A stretch of 64,000 bases of DNA from Odontesthes bonariensis. Lineage: Eukaryota; Chordata; Actinopteri; Atheriniformes; Atherinopsidae. The notes below the pieces were generated by a model. It was not told the DNA's origin and searched no databases. It was given only the letters and a program-made list of their open reading frames with translations. The stretch is taken from the NCBI RefSeq assembly GCF_027942865.1, contig NC_134516.1, positions 25,503,322 through 25,567,321 on the forward strand. Direction: 5' to 3'. The position numbers were made by a program, and so were the translations under genes. Below are positions 42,432-54,739 of this stretch, in pieces; position 1 is the stretch's first letter, and the number at the start of each line of letters is the position of its first letter.

Positions 42432-42489
42432 TTAGGATTGGATGGACTGGAGCCACAGCTGAGCTGTGTGAAGTGAAAAAAAGGTCAGT

Positions 42490-43400
42490 TTTTGTCATGT
42501 TTTTAGTCCTTGTTTAGTTTTTAGTTTTGCCATGTTTTAGGTTTCTCTAAAAAAAAAACTAACTATGTGTTAGTTTTCAAGTTCAGGTCCAGTCTTTAGT
42601 TTTTCCAGGTAATAGTTTATTTTGCCCTGTCATCACCTTCACTCACAACACCTGTTTTTCCCCACAGCTGCACTCACTCACCAATCACTCCCTCAGTATT
42701 TAGTTTCCAGGTTTAGTTGCCAGATCCTCAAAGTCACGTCCCTCATGATTGTCACCGTTTGGCTTGTTTAAGTTTCTCAAAGTCCATGGTTTTTGCCAAG
42801 TTTTTTCAGTTTATTTTTTGTATTCCGGCTCAGACTTTTGTTCTTAAAAATAAATCAAGTTTTATTTTGGAATATCTGCATCCGTGTCCCAACTTCTCCA
42901 AACCACCCATCACACCCCAACGTGACAGTTGCTGTTTTGAAAACTCTCAGAAATGATCTACCTGGTAACCCAGAAACTAAATGTCCTCACTTTACTCTCT
43001 TTTTTCCCCCGTTTAATTTCTTATATGACATTATGTACATGTGACATTATTGTGGTCATTAGCTTGTGTTTCCCTGTTCCAACAGGTATCCTTTGAATGG
43101 TGGTACAGTGTTAGTTGTCCCCTCTTTTTTCGTCTCAAACCCCAGCTGGTGGAGGCGGATGGCCACCCTTACTGAGTTTCTTCCTCTTAAAAGGGAGTCG
43201 TTCCTCTCCAGTCGCCTCAAGCACGCTCAGGACGGGAGATTGGACTGAAGACAAGTTTCGGTGCAATCTGGTCTAGCAGGCCCAGAGATTTTCACTTCTG
43301 CTGCATGCCCCCTCCCCTCTGGAAAAATTATGTATTCCTCTCAAGGTGCTAACTGTCTCCATTGTATTGGAAAGATTTAAGAGTCTGGATTCATCATACA
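42490..43400. other. Repeat-like sequence without recognised gene
   Basis: A T-rich stretch with repeated tttagtttt words (42500-42620), then unassigned sequence. Confidence 0.4.
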
Positions 43401-43419
43401 GTGAGGCAAGAATCCCACC

Positions 43420-44600
43420 CCAACCTCATGCACTTTCCACCATTTTCTCCAAAGAATGTGCATAAAGTTGAATTGCATGTCCTACTGAGGAATCCACATG
43501 AATTTTCAAGAGTTTCCTACTATTTGGTTGACAGTCCTGGAATCTTGTCCAATCGCTGAAGCAGTCAGTTAAGAATCACACCCCAACTTCAAAGCACTTT
43601 CCACCATTTTCGCCAAAGAATGTGCATAAAGTTGAAGTGCATGTCCTACTGAGGTATCCACACCACTATTTGAGATCATTTCTCATTCTTTGGAAGACAG
43701 TCCAGGAAATGTCTTCAATCGCTGAAGGAGTCTGTTCAGAATCTCACCCAAACTTAACAAGACTTTCCACCATGTTCTCAAAAAAAAGTGGATAACGGTG
43801 AGCTTGCTGTTCAGCTCACACGAGGAAGATCTGCAGGTCATGAAACTACCCCAACAAGAAGCACCTACTATAATGAGGAACAGCTCAGTGTTTCTATTAG
43901 GGCACTTATCATGACAAAGTCTCGCTTCTGATAGAAAATAAGTGTCATTCTAATCGTGGCCACAATATTGATCTTGGAAAATCACATGTCATCCCTGGAA
44001 GTAATCCACAGTTTGTTTCAAAGGTTCAGATCTTGTACATTTTCACTACCAAGACAACCCCAAAGAGAAGCACTTTTGAGCACAAGAATCAGGAGTGACT
44101 CCTTTGAGGTGATCTGAGAGTGATTTGCCACCAAAAATGAGGCTTCACATTTACGCAGTGGATGTGGTCTGTCCCAGAGTGTCACACTCTTTCACTTCAA
44201 AGCCATGTAAATGCTCAAATTAGGTAGAAATTAAATAGAAATTCCTTGCAAATACATTTTTAGCTATAGTTCATATTTTGTAGTAGGATCTTTGAATGAG
44301 AGCCGTCTGCAAGATTACCCCAACAAGTAGCACTTACTTTTTGAAAAAATGTAGTCAGTGCCTGTGTTAAGGTAATGTTGGGGACAAATTCAGGAAAGAA
44401 CAGTCATGTCTTATTGAAGAAAATCTCACAAGCGAAACAACCCCAAAAGAGAAGCACTTATGAAATCAAGAACCATCAGTGTGTCTGTTTGAGGTGGTCT
44501 CCATGTGATACACTAGCTTCAGTTACAGTCAATAGCATTTGTCGTGTACAATCGCCCCAACCAGAAGCACTTCCTGAACTCAAACACAAGTCAGCAGAGA
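43420..44600. repeat. Degenerate tandem repeats with accccaac...aagcactt motif
   Basis: Two clear ~165-bp units (from 43420 and 43585) share cactttccaccattttc and caaagaatgtgcataaagtt. A third diverged unit starts near 43745. The motif (a)ccccaac(a)agaagcactt recurs at about 43850, 44056, 44320, 44442 and 44552 at irregular spacing. No coding potential. Confidence 0.65.
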
Positions 44601-45930
44601 CAATGAATCAGATTTTTTTTCTTACATGAATTTCTCCTGGGTCCAGTTGATGCTTTCTTGTGTCTTCCATGTTGCGTTTCCAACTTGGTGAGTGTGTTGA
44701 ACAGAGTTGCCCAGTTTATATGCTCAGTGTTTGTGGTTCCAACAAACTCCACCTTCCTTTTCCACAAGGTTTCTATGGTCCAGGCAATAAGCCATTAAAC
44801 AACCATTCAAAGAAGAATCGTTTTGGAATGAATGCAGACATGAGGGCAGTTAGGTGTTGATGAGTGATCAATCAGCTTTCTGCAGATTTTCTCCATGAAA
44901 CTTGTTTGACAAAGGAAGCCTCCAGTTGGAGTTCCATCACACGTACTTCAAAACAAGACAAAACCAAACAGCTTTTCAATGCAAGAATCACAGTGAAGAG
45001 ATAAGAAGCAATAAAATTTCCAAAATAAATCCAGTAAAACAAGACGGAAAAAAATTTACACAAGCAGAGCGTTCAGAATATTTCCTCCTTTGATTGAAAA
45101 GCTGTTGGAACAAAAACAAATGTTCTACAAAGTGAGACTTTATGATTTCCACCTGAAGCAGGACTGAGATCAGACAGTCAGACCATGTGACATAGGTTGA
45201 ACAATCAGGATTTAACAGCAAGGCCAGACAGTCAGATGTCAATCAGCCGGTTAGCATCTTAAAGCAGTAAAGGTTAACCGTTATTATTTTAGAGATCATA
45301 TTAACATAACTCCAAAAATTTAGCTGATCTAAATAGGCCTCCTCTGCCTCTCTTCACCAACTCTGAGTTGATAGTGATCAATATCCATATACCATTTAAC
45401 TATTTAACTGCAGCAGATCTATGAAACAATTAAAATGCTCTCTTAACAAAGCAGCAAAGTGCTTTATAGAGAGGTTTAAAATAGGTTAGATTATTAGGAT
45501 ATTAACAAAAACACAACAAGAGGCGCTACAGGAGTCAGATATTACCAATAGCTTTCTTAAAGAGGAAAACTACAGCTGCAGTGAGACTGATTCATAACAA
45601 GACAAGATAAGTTTTGTTTTTATGACGCATTCAAAAACAGCCACAGTGACCAGAGAGCCATACAAGAGAAACAATATATCAACACGATTAGCAGTTTCTA
45701 ACCCTGCAGATAAATGATAATTGAATTAAACAGTATAGCATTGGATAGAATGGATGAAATAGAAATAAAATTCTGTTTACAGTTAAAGAGATGCCACTCA
45801 ACCATAGTAACAAACTGAGAATTTTAGAACAGTTAAAATAATTAGAGGTTTGAGCCGCTCTGATTGGAAAAGGTAGATTAATCCGTTTATAAGAAAAGTT
45901 TTTGTGGCCTCAGCCGGCGCCCTGTTAAAC
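44600..45930. other. No gene recognised
   Basis: Sequence near 45460-45660 (gctttatagagaggttt; gacgcattcaaaaacagcc) resembles LINE 3' ends. Nothing else was identified. Confidence 0.35.
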
Positions 45931-45934
45931 ACCT

Positions 45935-46700
45935 CCATCAACTCAAGAAGCAGCCATCATCATTAAATGGATTACAAGAGAAATTATTCCAAGATTTGGG
46001 GTACCAGAAGTGATAAGATCAGACAATGGTACTCACTTCTCTTATGAAGAACTAAGAGAAATGGAACAGATGTTTGGAACTGGACATAAGCTCGGACATT
46101 AGTCTATCACCCAGCTTCACAAGGACGAGTAGAAAGAGCAAATAAGAACCATCAAAAAGGCCCAACAAACTCTGTGCAGACACAGTTAACTTGGGCTGAA
46201 GCTCTCCCTATGATGTTAATTAACCTGAGATTTACTCCAGATGCCACCATGAATGTTGTCAGGTTGTCCCACATGAGGCCTGGGCAGGGAGAAAATACTC
46301 TGTCCATTTACTACTGCACCAACAGGCTCACCCCCTGTTCTACCACAGTATGAAAACTTGTGTGAATAAGTGAAACAACTGAATAACACGGTGATGAGTA
46401 TATCTCAACAGGTTACAGAAATGCTCACTAAGGAACAGGACCGCCATACTTCACCTGTGTAAGTAGGACACTGGTTCCTAAAGAAAGTCAACAAACGTGA
46501 CTGGTCCTCTCCTCTGTGGACGGGACCAAACAAGGTAGCTGCAGCTACATCGGATTGTGTAAAGGTATGGTTGATAGGAGACAGACTGAGTAACTGGAGC
46601 CACAAGACTCACTGTACTCATGCTCCAGATCCCACCGAAAGAACACTGACTGAGGAACCTCACCTACTGACAAAGGCTGCATCACTGGGACTAAAACTCT
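45935..46700 (+). pseudogene. Endogenous retrovirus integrase and pol end, decayed
   Basis: The plus strand shows the retroviral integrase core (EIIPRFGVPEV, RSDNGTHF, VYHPASQGRVERAN) and the C-terminal SH3-like part (GHWFLKKVNKRDW, LWTGPNKV). Frames are broken by stops and small indels, for instance in the stretch 46090-46200 and around 46340-46460. It resembles fish epsilon- or gamma-like retroviruses. The upstream protease and reverse transcriptase are not present. Confidence 0.75.
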
Positions 46701-48666
46701 GAACAGACCACTGACGATGAAAACAGTAAGAAAACACTGCGTTGGAGATTAGACTGTAGTACCACAGTGGCAGTAACATCAATGGTTACAATCACTGCAA
46801 TGCTCATTCTCATTCTCCGCCTGGGGTGGGAGAGTCGAACATGAAAAGCTCAATAGGCAAAGTTTCTGATTCAACTGGAGCCGGAAAAAACTTAATGCTA
46901 ACCACAAACATTTCTGTCCTGCAGCAGAGAGCAACACAGGAGCAGAAACTGCAGTGGAGCAGTTTGGCAATTAATTACTTCTCAAGTTTTCCCAACAAAA
47001 TTCTGTGTGGTGTTGTCATCCGTTGTCTTTGTTTTGTGTTGTGTCTCGGTGGTGATGTGTTCTCTAAACGATTTGAAGTTTTTCCACAGCAAAAGGAAAT
47101 TGATGGTACTGAATTCTGCAGGAACGCTGCACAGCATTGAGTATTTATATTAGCGGACAAGGGTTATATCAACTGGCCAGTTGTTTTGGGTTATTTTTAT
47201 TTTATTTTTTATTATTTTTGTTTTATTTATTTATTTTTATTTTTTGTTTCATTTTATTTGGTTGTTTTGGTTTGGGGGACATAAGAAAAATGATGAATTG
47301 GGCACTAGGACTGAACCTGTGCCCACTAGTGAGGACAAGAAAGACATGTCCTGAGTATAAGATACAGGGCAAATGAAAATTGCTCTGGTGTGCTGCATTA
47401 TTTGTTCTCCGACTAATTATTAATCCACAGATTCAGAACCACTACAGGACTCACAGTCAAGCAACGGACAAGGAGTCCATCTGAAATTCTGGAAGGCTGT
47501 GCCCATCTTGCCAAGATGATGGTTGAACAAACACACAATCTTCAAGCACTGTCAACAGAACACAGCGGAAATTCTCTCTTGAAATTGTCCTAAAAACAAG
47601 ATTAGTTAGGGAACAGGGATGCTGAAGATCCCTCAGGAAGTGACGTACTGGTGACCTCTCCTTCCAAGATTAGGTCCGGATCAGAATGCTGAACTGATGT
47701 TCAGCCATGAGGAGAACCGAGCACCAAGCAGTGACACGATTGGACCAGAAGAGACTACACGTCACGTGGACATCATAGAAAATTGTATTTGTTCATCTGT
47801 TGTATTTCATGTAATCATTAAGCTGATTAATCATTTTTATGGGTATAAATCAACCAATCATTAGTGTGATCATTGCCAGTGGGGTGACTCGGCTGTTTGG
47901 AGCGGGACCTTAGACTTTGAAAGGTAATGAGTTGGTCGGTCGCCAAGTGGAACTGGGGCCATAGGAGAATTTTTCCCGGTTCAGCCATCGGGTTTTCGCT
48001 CCTATTCGCTGCAAACGGTGGACGAGCCTGGTGGTAATGTTAATTGCCTTATGCACTGTTTGAGTTTCAAGATGTTAGAAATTTTTTGTAGCTTCGTTAT
48101 TTATTATTATGTGTTATGATGGTACTTATGGGTGAGCAGGGCCTTGACACTGCTCAAACCACATACAGTTTTCCACACAGAAGATGGGTTCGGGGCCACA
48201 TACACACAGAATAATATAAATATTTATCCTTGCATACACGTAGAGGCGTGACACTTATAGTTTTTAAGAAATGTGCTCATTTGCAGAGTTATAATCAGTG
48301 AGTTATGAAGGTCTTAACCCTCTCGGAAAGAGGTTCTGTTCCGAGCAAAATGATGGAATACTCCGGATAGAAAAGTGTTTGCTAACGCATTAGAATTGTT
48401 TATTATATTTATTATTTTCCACATGCCTGTGCAATGAAGACTTGCTTGCTGCTGATAACGCAATGAAGAAACAGCTTACACATTGATGCTTACATAATGA
48501 TGACAAAAAATTCCCTTCCGGTTGTGCTTAACCTTAAAGTGGCCGCAGACTTGCAGTTTGGGGCCCTGCCAGGTTGGCTGCCGCTAACAGGGGTGACACA
48601 ATACAGAATATGACACTCTGACCTCATTTTAAGGTTGAGATGATGAAATCATGCCAAGAGGGGGAA
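46700..48666 (+). other. Decayed internal region of the endogenous retrovirus
   Basis: This lies between the integrase remnant and the 3' LTR, where env would be. No envelope motifs are clearly readable. It includes an A/T-rich run at 47190-47260 and a TATA-like gtataaat at 47843-47850. The polypurine tract aagagggggaa sits at 48656-48666. Confidence 0.45.
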
Positions 48667-49187
48667 TGTTATCAATTGGCTTTATTTTTAGACTTTATGT
48701 ATTCATATTCTTTAGTTCTCTAGATAATCTATGTTCCTAGTTTGTACGGTACACTCTGCTCATACAACGCAAATGTATGTCCAACACTTTAAGATGACGT
48801 AGCGGGATAAAATAACTGGGTCAGATAAAGCGTCTCTTAGGACAGATAGGCCTGGTGCAGTAGATGCACGCCTGAAACAACACTCACACACACACATCGC
48901 TTATCACATCCAAAGAACATGACGAAGACGGTGGATGGCCTGCTCACAGCATGAGTAAATATTCAATGATGCGTCATCAAATGTAGGTACAACCTCTGAG
49001 ATAAGGGTGAACATAAATATGAAATGTTTCCGGATCTCGGGACTTGGTCGGACGGATTTCATGTGAGAACTCTGTCTCTCCAAGTCCAGCGCTGATACTT
49101 GACTTGTGACCTCCAATAAATACTTTGTTTAACTTAAGACTGCTCCAACTGGTTCTTGGGCTTCCAATATAAAGAATCGGGCTAACA
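48667..49187 (+). mobile_element. 3' LTR of the endogenous retrovirus
   Basis: Starts TGTTATC directly after the purine tract and ends GCTAACA, with TGTTA/TAACA inverted ends. An AATAAA (caataaatac) at about 49113 precedes a likely R/U5 region. Length is ~521 bp. No matching 5' LTR was found, so the provirus is truncated. Confidence 0.7.
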
Positions 49188-49189
49188 CT

Positions 49190-50560
49190 GTAAGTGACAC
49201 AAATACAGGACATTAAACATTATTCCACTTTTCCTCACTGAAAAATATCAGTGTCACTTCCACATTCATCACTACAATTTTAAAAAGATTGTGAGACCAA
49301 ACAACACACCGAATGGATCCTAAAGTGATATCTGACAATGACAATCACATGTGGCATCACATATAATCTGATTTTATTTATAATGTATTGTAATCATATA
49401 CTTTCATTTTAAAGTAAATCAGACTTTATATTAAATACCCTTTGCAAACAACTTAAGTGTAAATGTCTTCACATGCGGCACCATATATACATGCACAGGT
49501 AAAACTGCAGTGATGCATAAGGACCCCACAACTATCTGGGCACTTCATGAGTTCCATCATTTTTTGCTTTTGACAGAAAGGCAAGTTACATGAAGCCGGC
49601 ATCCTGACGATGTCCTGCTGTTTTTCATGATGTGAGATGAGATACTTTACTGTCTTTGTGTGAACACTCATTGTACCAGGTTACGTGTATTCTGTTCAAA
49701 ATCCTCAGTCAGGCCATTGATACCTTGGGTGCTTGAATAGAAGGTAATTGACTGCTTGGTTTTGGAAGATGTTCCAGCTTTCTTCTGAATGAGCCATTCA
49801 AATGCTAAATCCCCTGGTGGGGCGTTCAAGGCTTAGAAGCTGTTGGTTTTATCATTCATACTTCAGAGTCGTTGAAGTCCCAGTTGTGTCACCAACACAC
49901 CGACCATCCGTTGGTCGTCTGGAACCGACCACATGAATGGAGAATGAAATAGCCTATTCATATGTAAAACATGAAACAATCAGGCACTTAACAGATTTTG
50001 CATACCATGTAGCTTACCTCTTTTCATCACTTTCAAGAGCAGCTGTGGTTTCCTTGTGTCCTCTTCCATTCCTTTGCTTCATTTCACACTTTCTTTCCTG
50101 TGAGATGAATATTAAAAAACCTTATTCAGTGCATTTTATGAATAAATGATACTTGCATCTATAGGAAAATGAAGATATTAACAGAGTTATTAAATTAATA
50201 CTAAGACTTACACTTATATTTTAATACTAAAGCTTAAACTTCTATCTTAGTATACTTTTTACTTCTTTCTGCCACAAAGTACTAATACTTAGTTTATCTT
50301 GATCCAAGTACAGAATAAGGTCAAGTCATTGACTCATGCTTACATTTAATTTGCCAGACATTACCCCTGTTATATACTTACATGTTCAACATCATGTAGT
50401 ACTGGAATTTAAAAGTTTACAGTAAATAGTACATGTGCTCGATTGCATAGTGATCATGACATTTTAAATAAATGTATGTGACAATATAGAACTTGTAAAG
50501 TAAAAAAAAGAGCGTATATGGTGTTTCAATAATAGTTTATTAGAGGATGAAAAGTATCTG
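49190..50560. other. No gene recognised
   Basis: AT-rich sequence with no supported features. Confidence 0.4.
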
Positions 50561-50566
50561 AACATT

Positions 50567-50592
50567 AAAGCTGCCGTCGGCAACTTTAAGAA
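50567..50592. mobile_element. Fragment of the 14724-type MITE
   Basis: ttaaagctgccgtcggcaac matches the left terminus of the element at 14724-15130; the rest is missing. Confidence 0.6.
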
Positions 50593-50740
50593 TAATTACC
50601 TAGATAATGTAATTGAAGAAGCTGGCCGAGGACACGCCCCATTAGAATGGTGGGAAACAGTTAAAAAAAGATCTATACACTGCAGTATCAATAGGAAATG
50701 GGAAAATGATATTCTAAAAAGGCAAATGTAGATGCTAAGC
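50593..50740 (+). pseudogene. L1/Tx1-like LINE fragment
   Basis: Encodes NVIEEAGRGHAPLEWWETVK then KRSIHCSINRKWENDILKR, a linker block found in fish L1/Tx1-type ORF2 proteins. A further fragment may lie at 51810-52060 (FRLSNNYWDD...SKWSILKEHLNLIE), beyond a MITE. Confidence 0.5.
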
Positions 50741-50835
50741 CAATGCTTTAAGCCACTGAGGTGTTTCCATATTAAAACCTTGTTGACGCGCTTGGACCAT
50801 ACCATGACGGATGAATAAGAATCCTGTTGTCTTTT

Positions 50836-51572
50836 AGCCCCTTTCACACTGAGACGCGCTACCTTGTGAACGCTTGGCGTGTCAGGGTGACCCGTGTCGC
50901 CTGAAGCCGAGTTCAGGGGGCGTTGCCAAGTGGCAGAGCGTCACACGAAACACATAAAATGCTGGGCGTGTACAATGACGTAGGCACAAGCCATGCGTCG
51001 GAGGTAGGGTTAAATACACCTGTCTGCATCAAATTTTTCAAACAAACGATGGCGGGACACCTTGAGAACTCGTTTTTGCAATTGTATATGCAGTTCATGG
51101 AGATGTTACTTTACGGTGCGTCTTGCTGCGTGGGAAACCGCGCTCTCCCATCTTTCTCGCCAGCCCTTCCAGCAGAGGTCCATCCTTCACCGTCCCCGAC
51201 ATGTGGCGGTAAATAACGTCCTCTGCTCGGGGGCTGAGGAGCTCGCGGACCTCCTTGTCTCACCAGTTGGCCATATTAAAAAATGTCTCGAACTTGATGT
51301 AGGCTAAAACAGAGTGAAACTTGTCCTCACCTGTCGCTGTTGTTCTGAATCAGCTGTCCATTCTGTCTTTTAAACTCCTCACGTCACGCCCACGTCCGAC
51401 CCGCGTCGATTGTGTTCACATCAAACTCGGCTCGGCAAAAAGACTAGGGTCCGACGCGGGTCGAAAGGCGAGTCGAGTTGACGCGGCAGCCCGGGTCGGC
51501 AGTGTGAACGCAACAGCGGACACGCTAAATTCGCGAATTAAACGCGGGTTATTTGGCAGTGTGAAAGGGGCT
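50836..51572. mobile_element. Harbinger-like non-autonomous element
   Basis: Ends AGCCCCTTTCACACTG and, reversed, AGCCCCTTTCACACTG are identical for 16 bases. Possible 3-bp TTT duplications flank it. The ~737-bp interior is CpG-rich at the right end and has a short frame at 50923-51216 without a recognised domain. Confidence 0.7.
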
Positions 51573-51809
51573 TTTGAGTTTTGATGCAAACAACTCCATT
51601 TAATTTGCATCTCATGCTCTAAATCACATATCTCATGGTTACATCCGTACGGAGCACAAAGTGATGCTGCACAGCGGTCAAAAACTGTTTGTTATTCCGG
51701 AAACACCTGACGACCCCCCAAAGATACATGCAATATATAGGCTGACCCGCCAATCACAATCCGACAACACACAACAATCAACATAGATCTGCTCTTACAG
51801 CAAATAAAA

Positions 51810-52060
51810 GTCAAATTCAGGTTGAGCAACAATTATTGGGATGACCCAAGAAGGGATTGTAGCAAATGGTCAATACTCAAAGAGCACCTCAACTTAATAG
51901 AAAAAACAAAGCAAAGGTGCAAGTATTAGAGCAAGAGCGAAAGACTTATTAGAAAGGTAAAGATCCACGGCTTATTTTCTGGGCTTAGAAAATCAGTAAA
52001 AATGGATGGCTTATCACTATTCAGACTCTTTGTAGGAACCATATAGGAATTGTATCCCCT
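51810..52060 (+). pseudogene. LINE-like fragment
   Basis: Reads FRLSNNYWDDPRRDCSKW then SILKEHLNLIEKTKQ with breaks. It may continue the fragment at 50593-50740. Weakly supported. Confidence 0.35.
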
Positions 52061-52422
52061 AACGCGGGAGCGCACAGTCGCTCAGTGGAGCTGGCTCCTC
52101 CTTATTATGCTTGATTGCACCCATGTTCAGAGAAAATAACAGTATGCAGGTCACTTAAGTTATTGTTTGGTGGTTGCTGTTGTCAGTGAGGTTTTGCTAA
52201 GTCTCTCATCGTCACAGCTGGTGAACCAGACGTCTGAAAACAGACTGATGCAGACACTGAACTCGAGGAATATGGGTGAGATAAGAATTTATTAACCAGA
52301 GAGTAAGTGGAGGGTCGAGAGCTGAATCCAGGTGGACACATTAAAGCAAATCAGACATCTCTTTTTCATTCTAAGGATCTTCAAAGAAAACATGTCAACA
52401 ATCCAGAAGTTAGTCCACTCAC

Positions 52423-53324
52423 CCTGTGCCTTCTGTTGGTGAGAGATTTGGCCCTCCGATCCGCTTCCATCCTGTTGTCCTCAGTCAGCTTAGATTCCCT
52501 TTTGATGTTCTCAAAGTATCTGTTGCAGGCTCCTGTGAACACAAACAGTGACACATGTCAATATGTGACAGAGCTTTTCAACCAATTGTCATACTTTCTT
52601 TGGAGAGAGAAATATTTGTAATGAAAAGGTCTGTGCAGGAAAGTCTCATGTAGTGTGGACCACAACGTTTTCCTGAACCTGCAATCAGAACTTAACTGTT
52701 CTGTTGCATTTCATCTTTTAGTGGAAGTAAACAGGAACCTCATGCTTTGTTGCACAGTGGTAACTTTCTACTTTGATCTATAATTTTATCTATTAGCATA
52801 GTTATTATGCCAATACTCTTTTCAAACATCATGAAAAAAATAAAAATGCACTGAAAAATAAAGCGAGGGTCTCGGTTGGTTAAACCAGTTTGACTTCTTA
52901 TCAAATAGGAGTCGTATTCCTCCTCATCCGTACCTGTCTGTGAGACTGTGACTGCGCTGTTGTGCTCAGACGTGAACCTGCAGATTACATTTCAGAAATC
53001 AGAAAAACCAGGCAACATAAAACAGGACTTATATCAAAAAGCTGCTCTGACAGATTGTTGGTGAGTTCTGACTGACTATTTAAAAAAAGTGCCATTATTT
53101 TTGGGTCTGAGTCCATTTAAGATGGACTAAAGCATCATAAGAAAATGATCTGATGAATAAATAACCACTGAAGGTGATGCTGCTGTACCCTCTGAGCTGA
53201 AAGTTTATATCATCAATCTTGTCATCAGACGACAGACTATTAAATGGTGACAGATGTCTTACCTCTCATTTCCCCTGTGTTTGTGTCCATCCTCCAGAAT
53301 CCTGTGGATCCTCTTTACCTCACG
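52423..53324 (-). CDS. Unidentified minus-strand gene, three exons
   Basis: Exons 53324-53263, 52977-52934 and 52532-52423 (62, 44 and 110 bp) have consensus AG acceptors and GT donors. Their phases agree (0 to 2, 2 to 1, 1 to 0), so a single frame reads REVKRIHRILEDGHKHRGNE, FTSEHNSAVTVSQT, then ACNRYFENIKRESKLTEDNR and MEADRRAKSLTNRRHR. The last exon is basic and helical in appearance. I do not recognise the family. The 5' and 3' ends were not found; a possible upstream donor lies near 53530 (CACTG|GTGAGG). It could be a real gene or an unprocessed relic. Confidence 0.5.
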
Positions 53325-53339
53325 CTAAAAAAGCCAACA

Positions 53340-54735
53340 TCACAGACGGAGAAAAGTTACATCATGAAAGAGAAAAAGATTCTTGAAACTTTCTGTGAAC
53401 AAAGCAAGAAGCTCAATAAATAAGTCTCCACCTCATTACAGTGTTTCATATTTCTGTCTGAATAAGTTTTGTTTGCATCTGTGTGGCTGTGGACATGTTT
53501 GATCTGAGGGAACTTCAGATTGATACCTCACCAGTGAAGAACTGAATGTAGAACAGGGTGTTGGTGTAAAAGACCACTCTGATGCTTATAAGTCCGTACT
53601 CCCACCAACTGGTTTAAAACTGAATAATCCTTTCAGATGGGAGATGAAACGTCTTCGAGAACCAAGAAGAAGAAGAAGTTGTCCTTATTCAGGCTCTTAC
53701 CCACAACATTGTCACCATCAGGAACCTTTCCAATCAGTAAACCTTCTTCTAAAAGAGTCGCCCTGAACAGCTGCCTCCAACTCCTCTGAGGGACACACCT
53801 GCTGAACTGGTCATTGACATAAGATAAAAAGGCTGTAGACAGACCCAAACTCCTGCGATGGAGATGAACCCTCTGTGTAATGCTTCATGAAAGAATATTA
53901 TAAAATAACAATGATTTTAACCCTCTGTGATTATACTGGGGCAGCTGCTTATCTGAACGGTTGCATATGTCACTGTGATCTATGTCACTAATGTCCAAAG
54001 ACATGTGAGCTGTGTTTAGATTTAGCCAAAAGCTGAAGTGGAGAAGAAGATCTTGGAATAAAGAAAGTGGAAAGGCTGGTGCACAGTTTTTACAGTAATG
54101 AATGACACACAGTGGTTCCAACGGCACCCTGGGGCTGTTCACATCTGGTCTTAACCTGATCAGACGAGTGAACTAAGTACATCTGTGAACACGTTCAACA
54201 AGGATTCAGGACACATTCTATCTGCATTCTGATGGTAATGTGAACCATTCCATCCAGGGACCATACTCTGAGTAACCAGGGTTATTTTCACCAGTTGTGT
54301 TGATACTGACAGAGTTGTATCAGTATTACAACAGAATCACAAGTATCTCAGCCTCATTATGTTGGACCTGAGCTCACATATACACAGGAGTTGTGAAGCC
54401 AAATAAGCTGAGAAACTATAAGTTTGTGTCTTTTGTGTTATTCTATGTGAAAGTGTCCATATATCCTGGTTTTTACTTCAGTATTTCCACACACTGAACT
54501 GCAGACGTAAATGAGCTTCAGAAGCGGACAGATTGTTGTGGTGGGACAACATGAAAACATAGACGCTGACGCTTTTCTGAATATATATTTGATGGAAAAG
54601 CAGAAGAAGACGATACTGGGAGCCCTGAGGAACTTCCTGATCCATGAAATCCAGCAGCTCTTTTCTCCACAATGTGGAAGCCTCTCGGCCAAACTCGGCC
54701 AAAGTTCTCCCAGGAACTGCCGAGCTACAAACAGC
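53340..54735. other. No confident gene
   Basis: Open frames at 53633-53848 (minus) and 54438-54765 (both strands) have no clear domain. The gagatgaaacgtcttcgag string at 53640 is a common fish repeat end. Confidence 0.35.
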
Positions 54736-54739
54736 TGGT

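Larger units (their letters stand above)
40758..42480 (+). pseudogene. finTRIM-type TRIM pseudogene (coiled coil and B30.2)
   Basis: The coiled coil (KLLQQQVEAIHQSADETVEH, TELIRLIHKRSSDGKQQIRS, VKELQEKLEQEITELKRKD) runs 40768-41280. It is followed by FEDVTAAVSELRDKLQDILR. The PRY/SPRY part includes ITLDPNTANTY, GRCYWEVERRG, VGVYLDHRAGVLSFYSGSET and TTFTQPL. Breaks are a one-base frameshift near 41268, TGA near 41324, TAG near 41552 where relatives have Trp, and an insertion at 41754-42431. After the insertion the domain ends correctly (IGWTGATAELCEVKK). FinTRIMs are fish ubiquitin-ligase-like proteins linked to antiviral responses; this copy is dead. Confidence 0.88.

Noticed and set aside
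47137-47376. 79-residue hydrophobic plus frame
   Set aside because: It is translated from an A/T-rich low-complexity run and is not a membrane protein gene.
53633-53848. Minus frame ending in a Phe-rich LVLEDVSSPI
   Set aside because: It resembles a common fish repeat end more than a gene; I could not place it with confidence.
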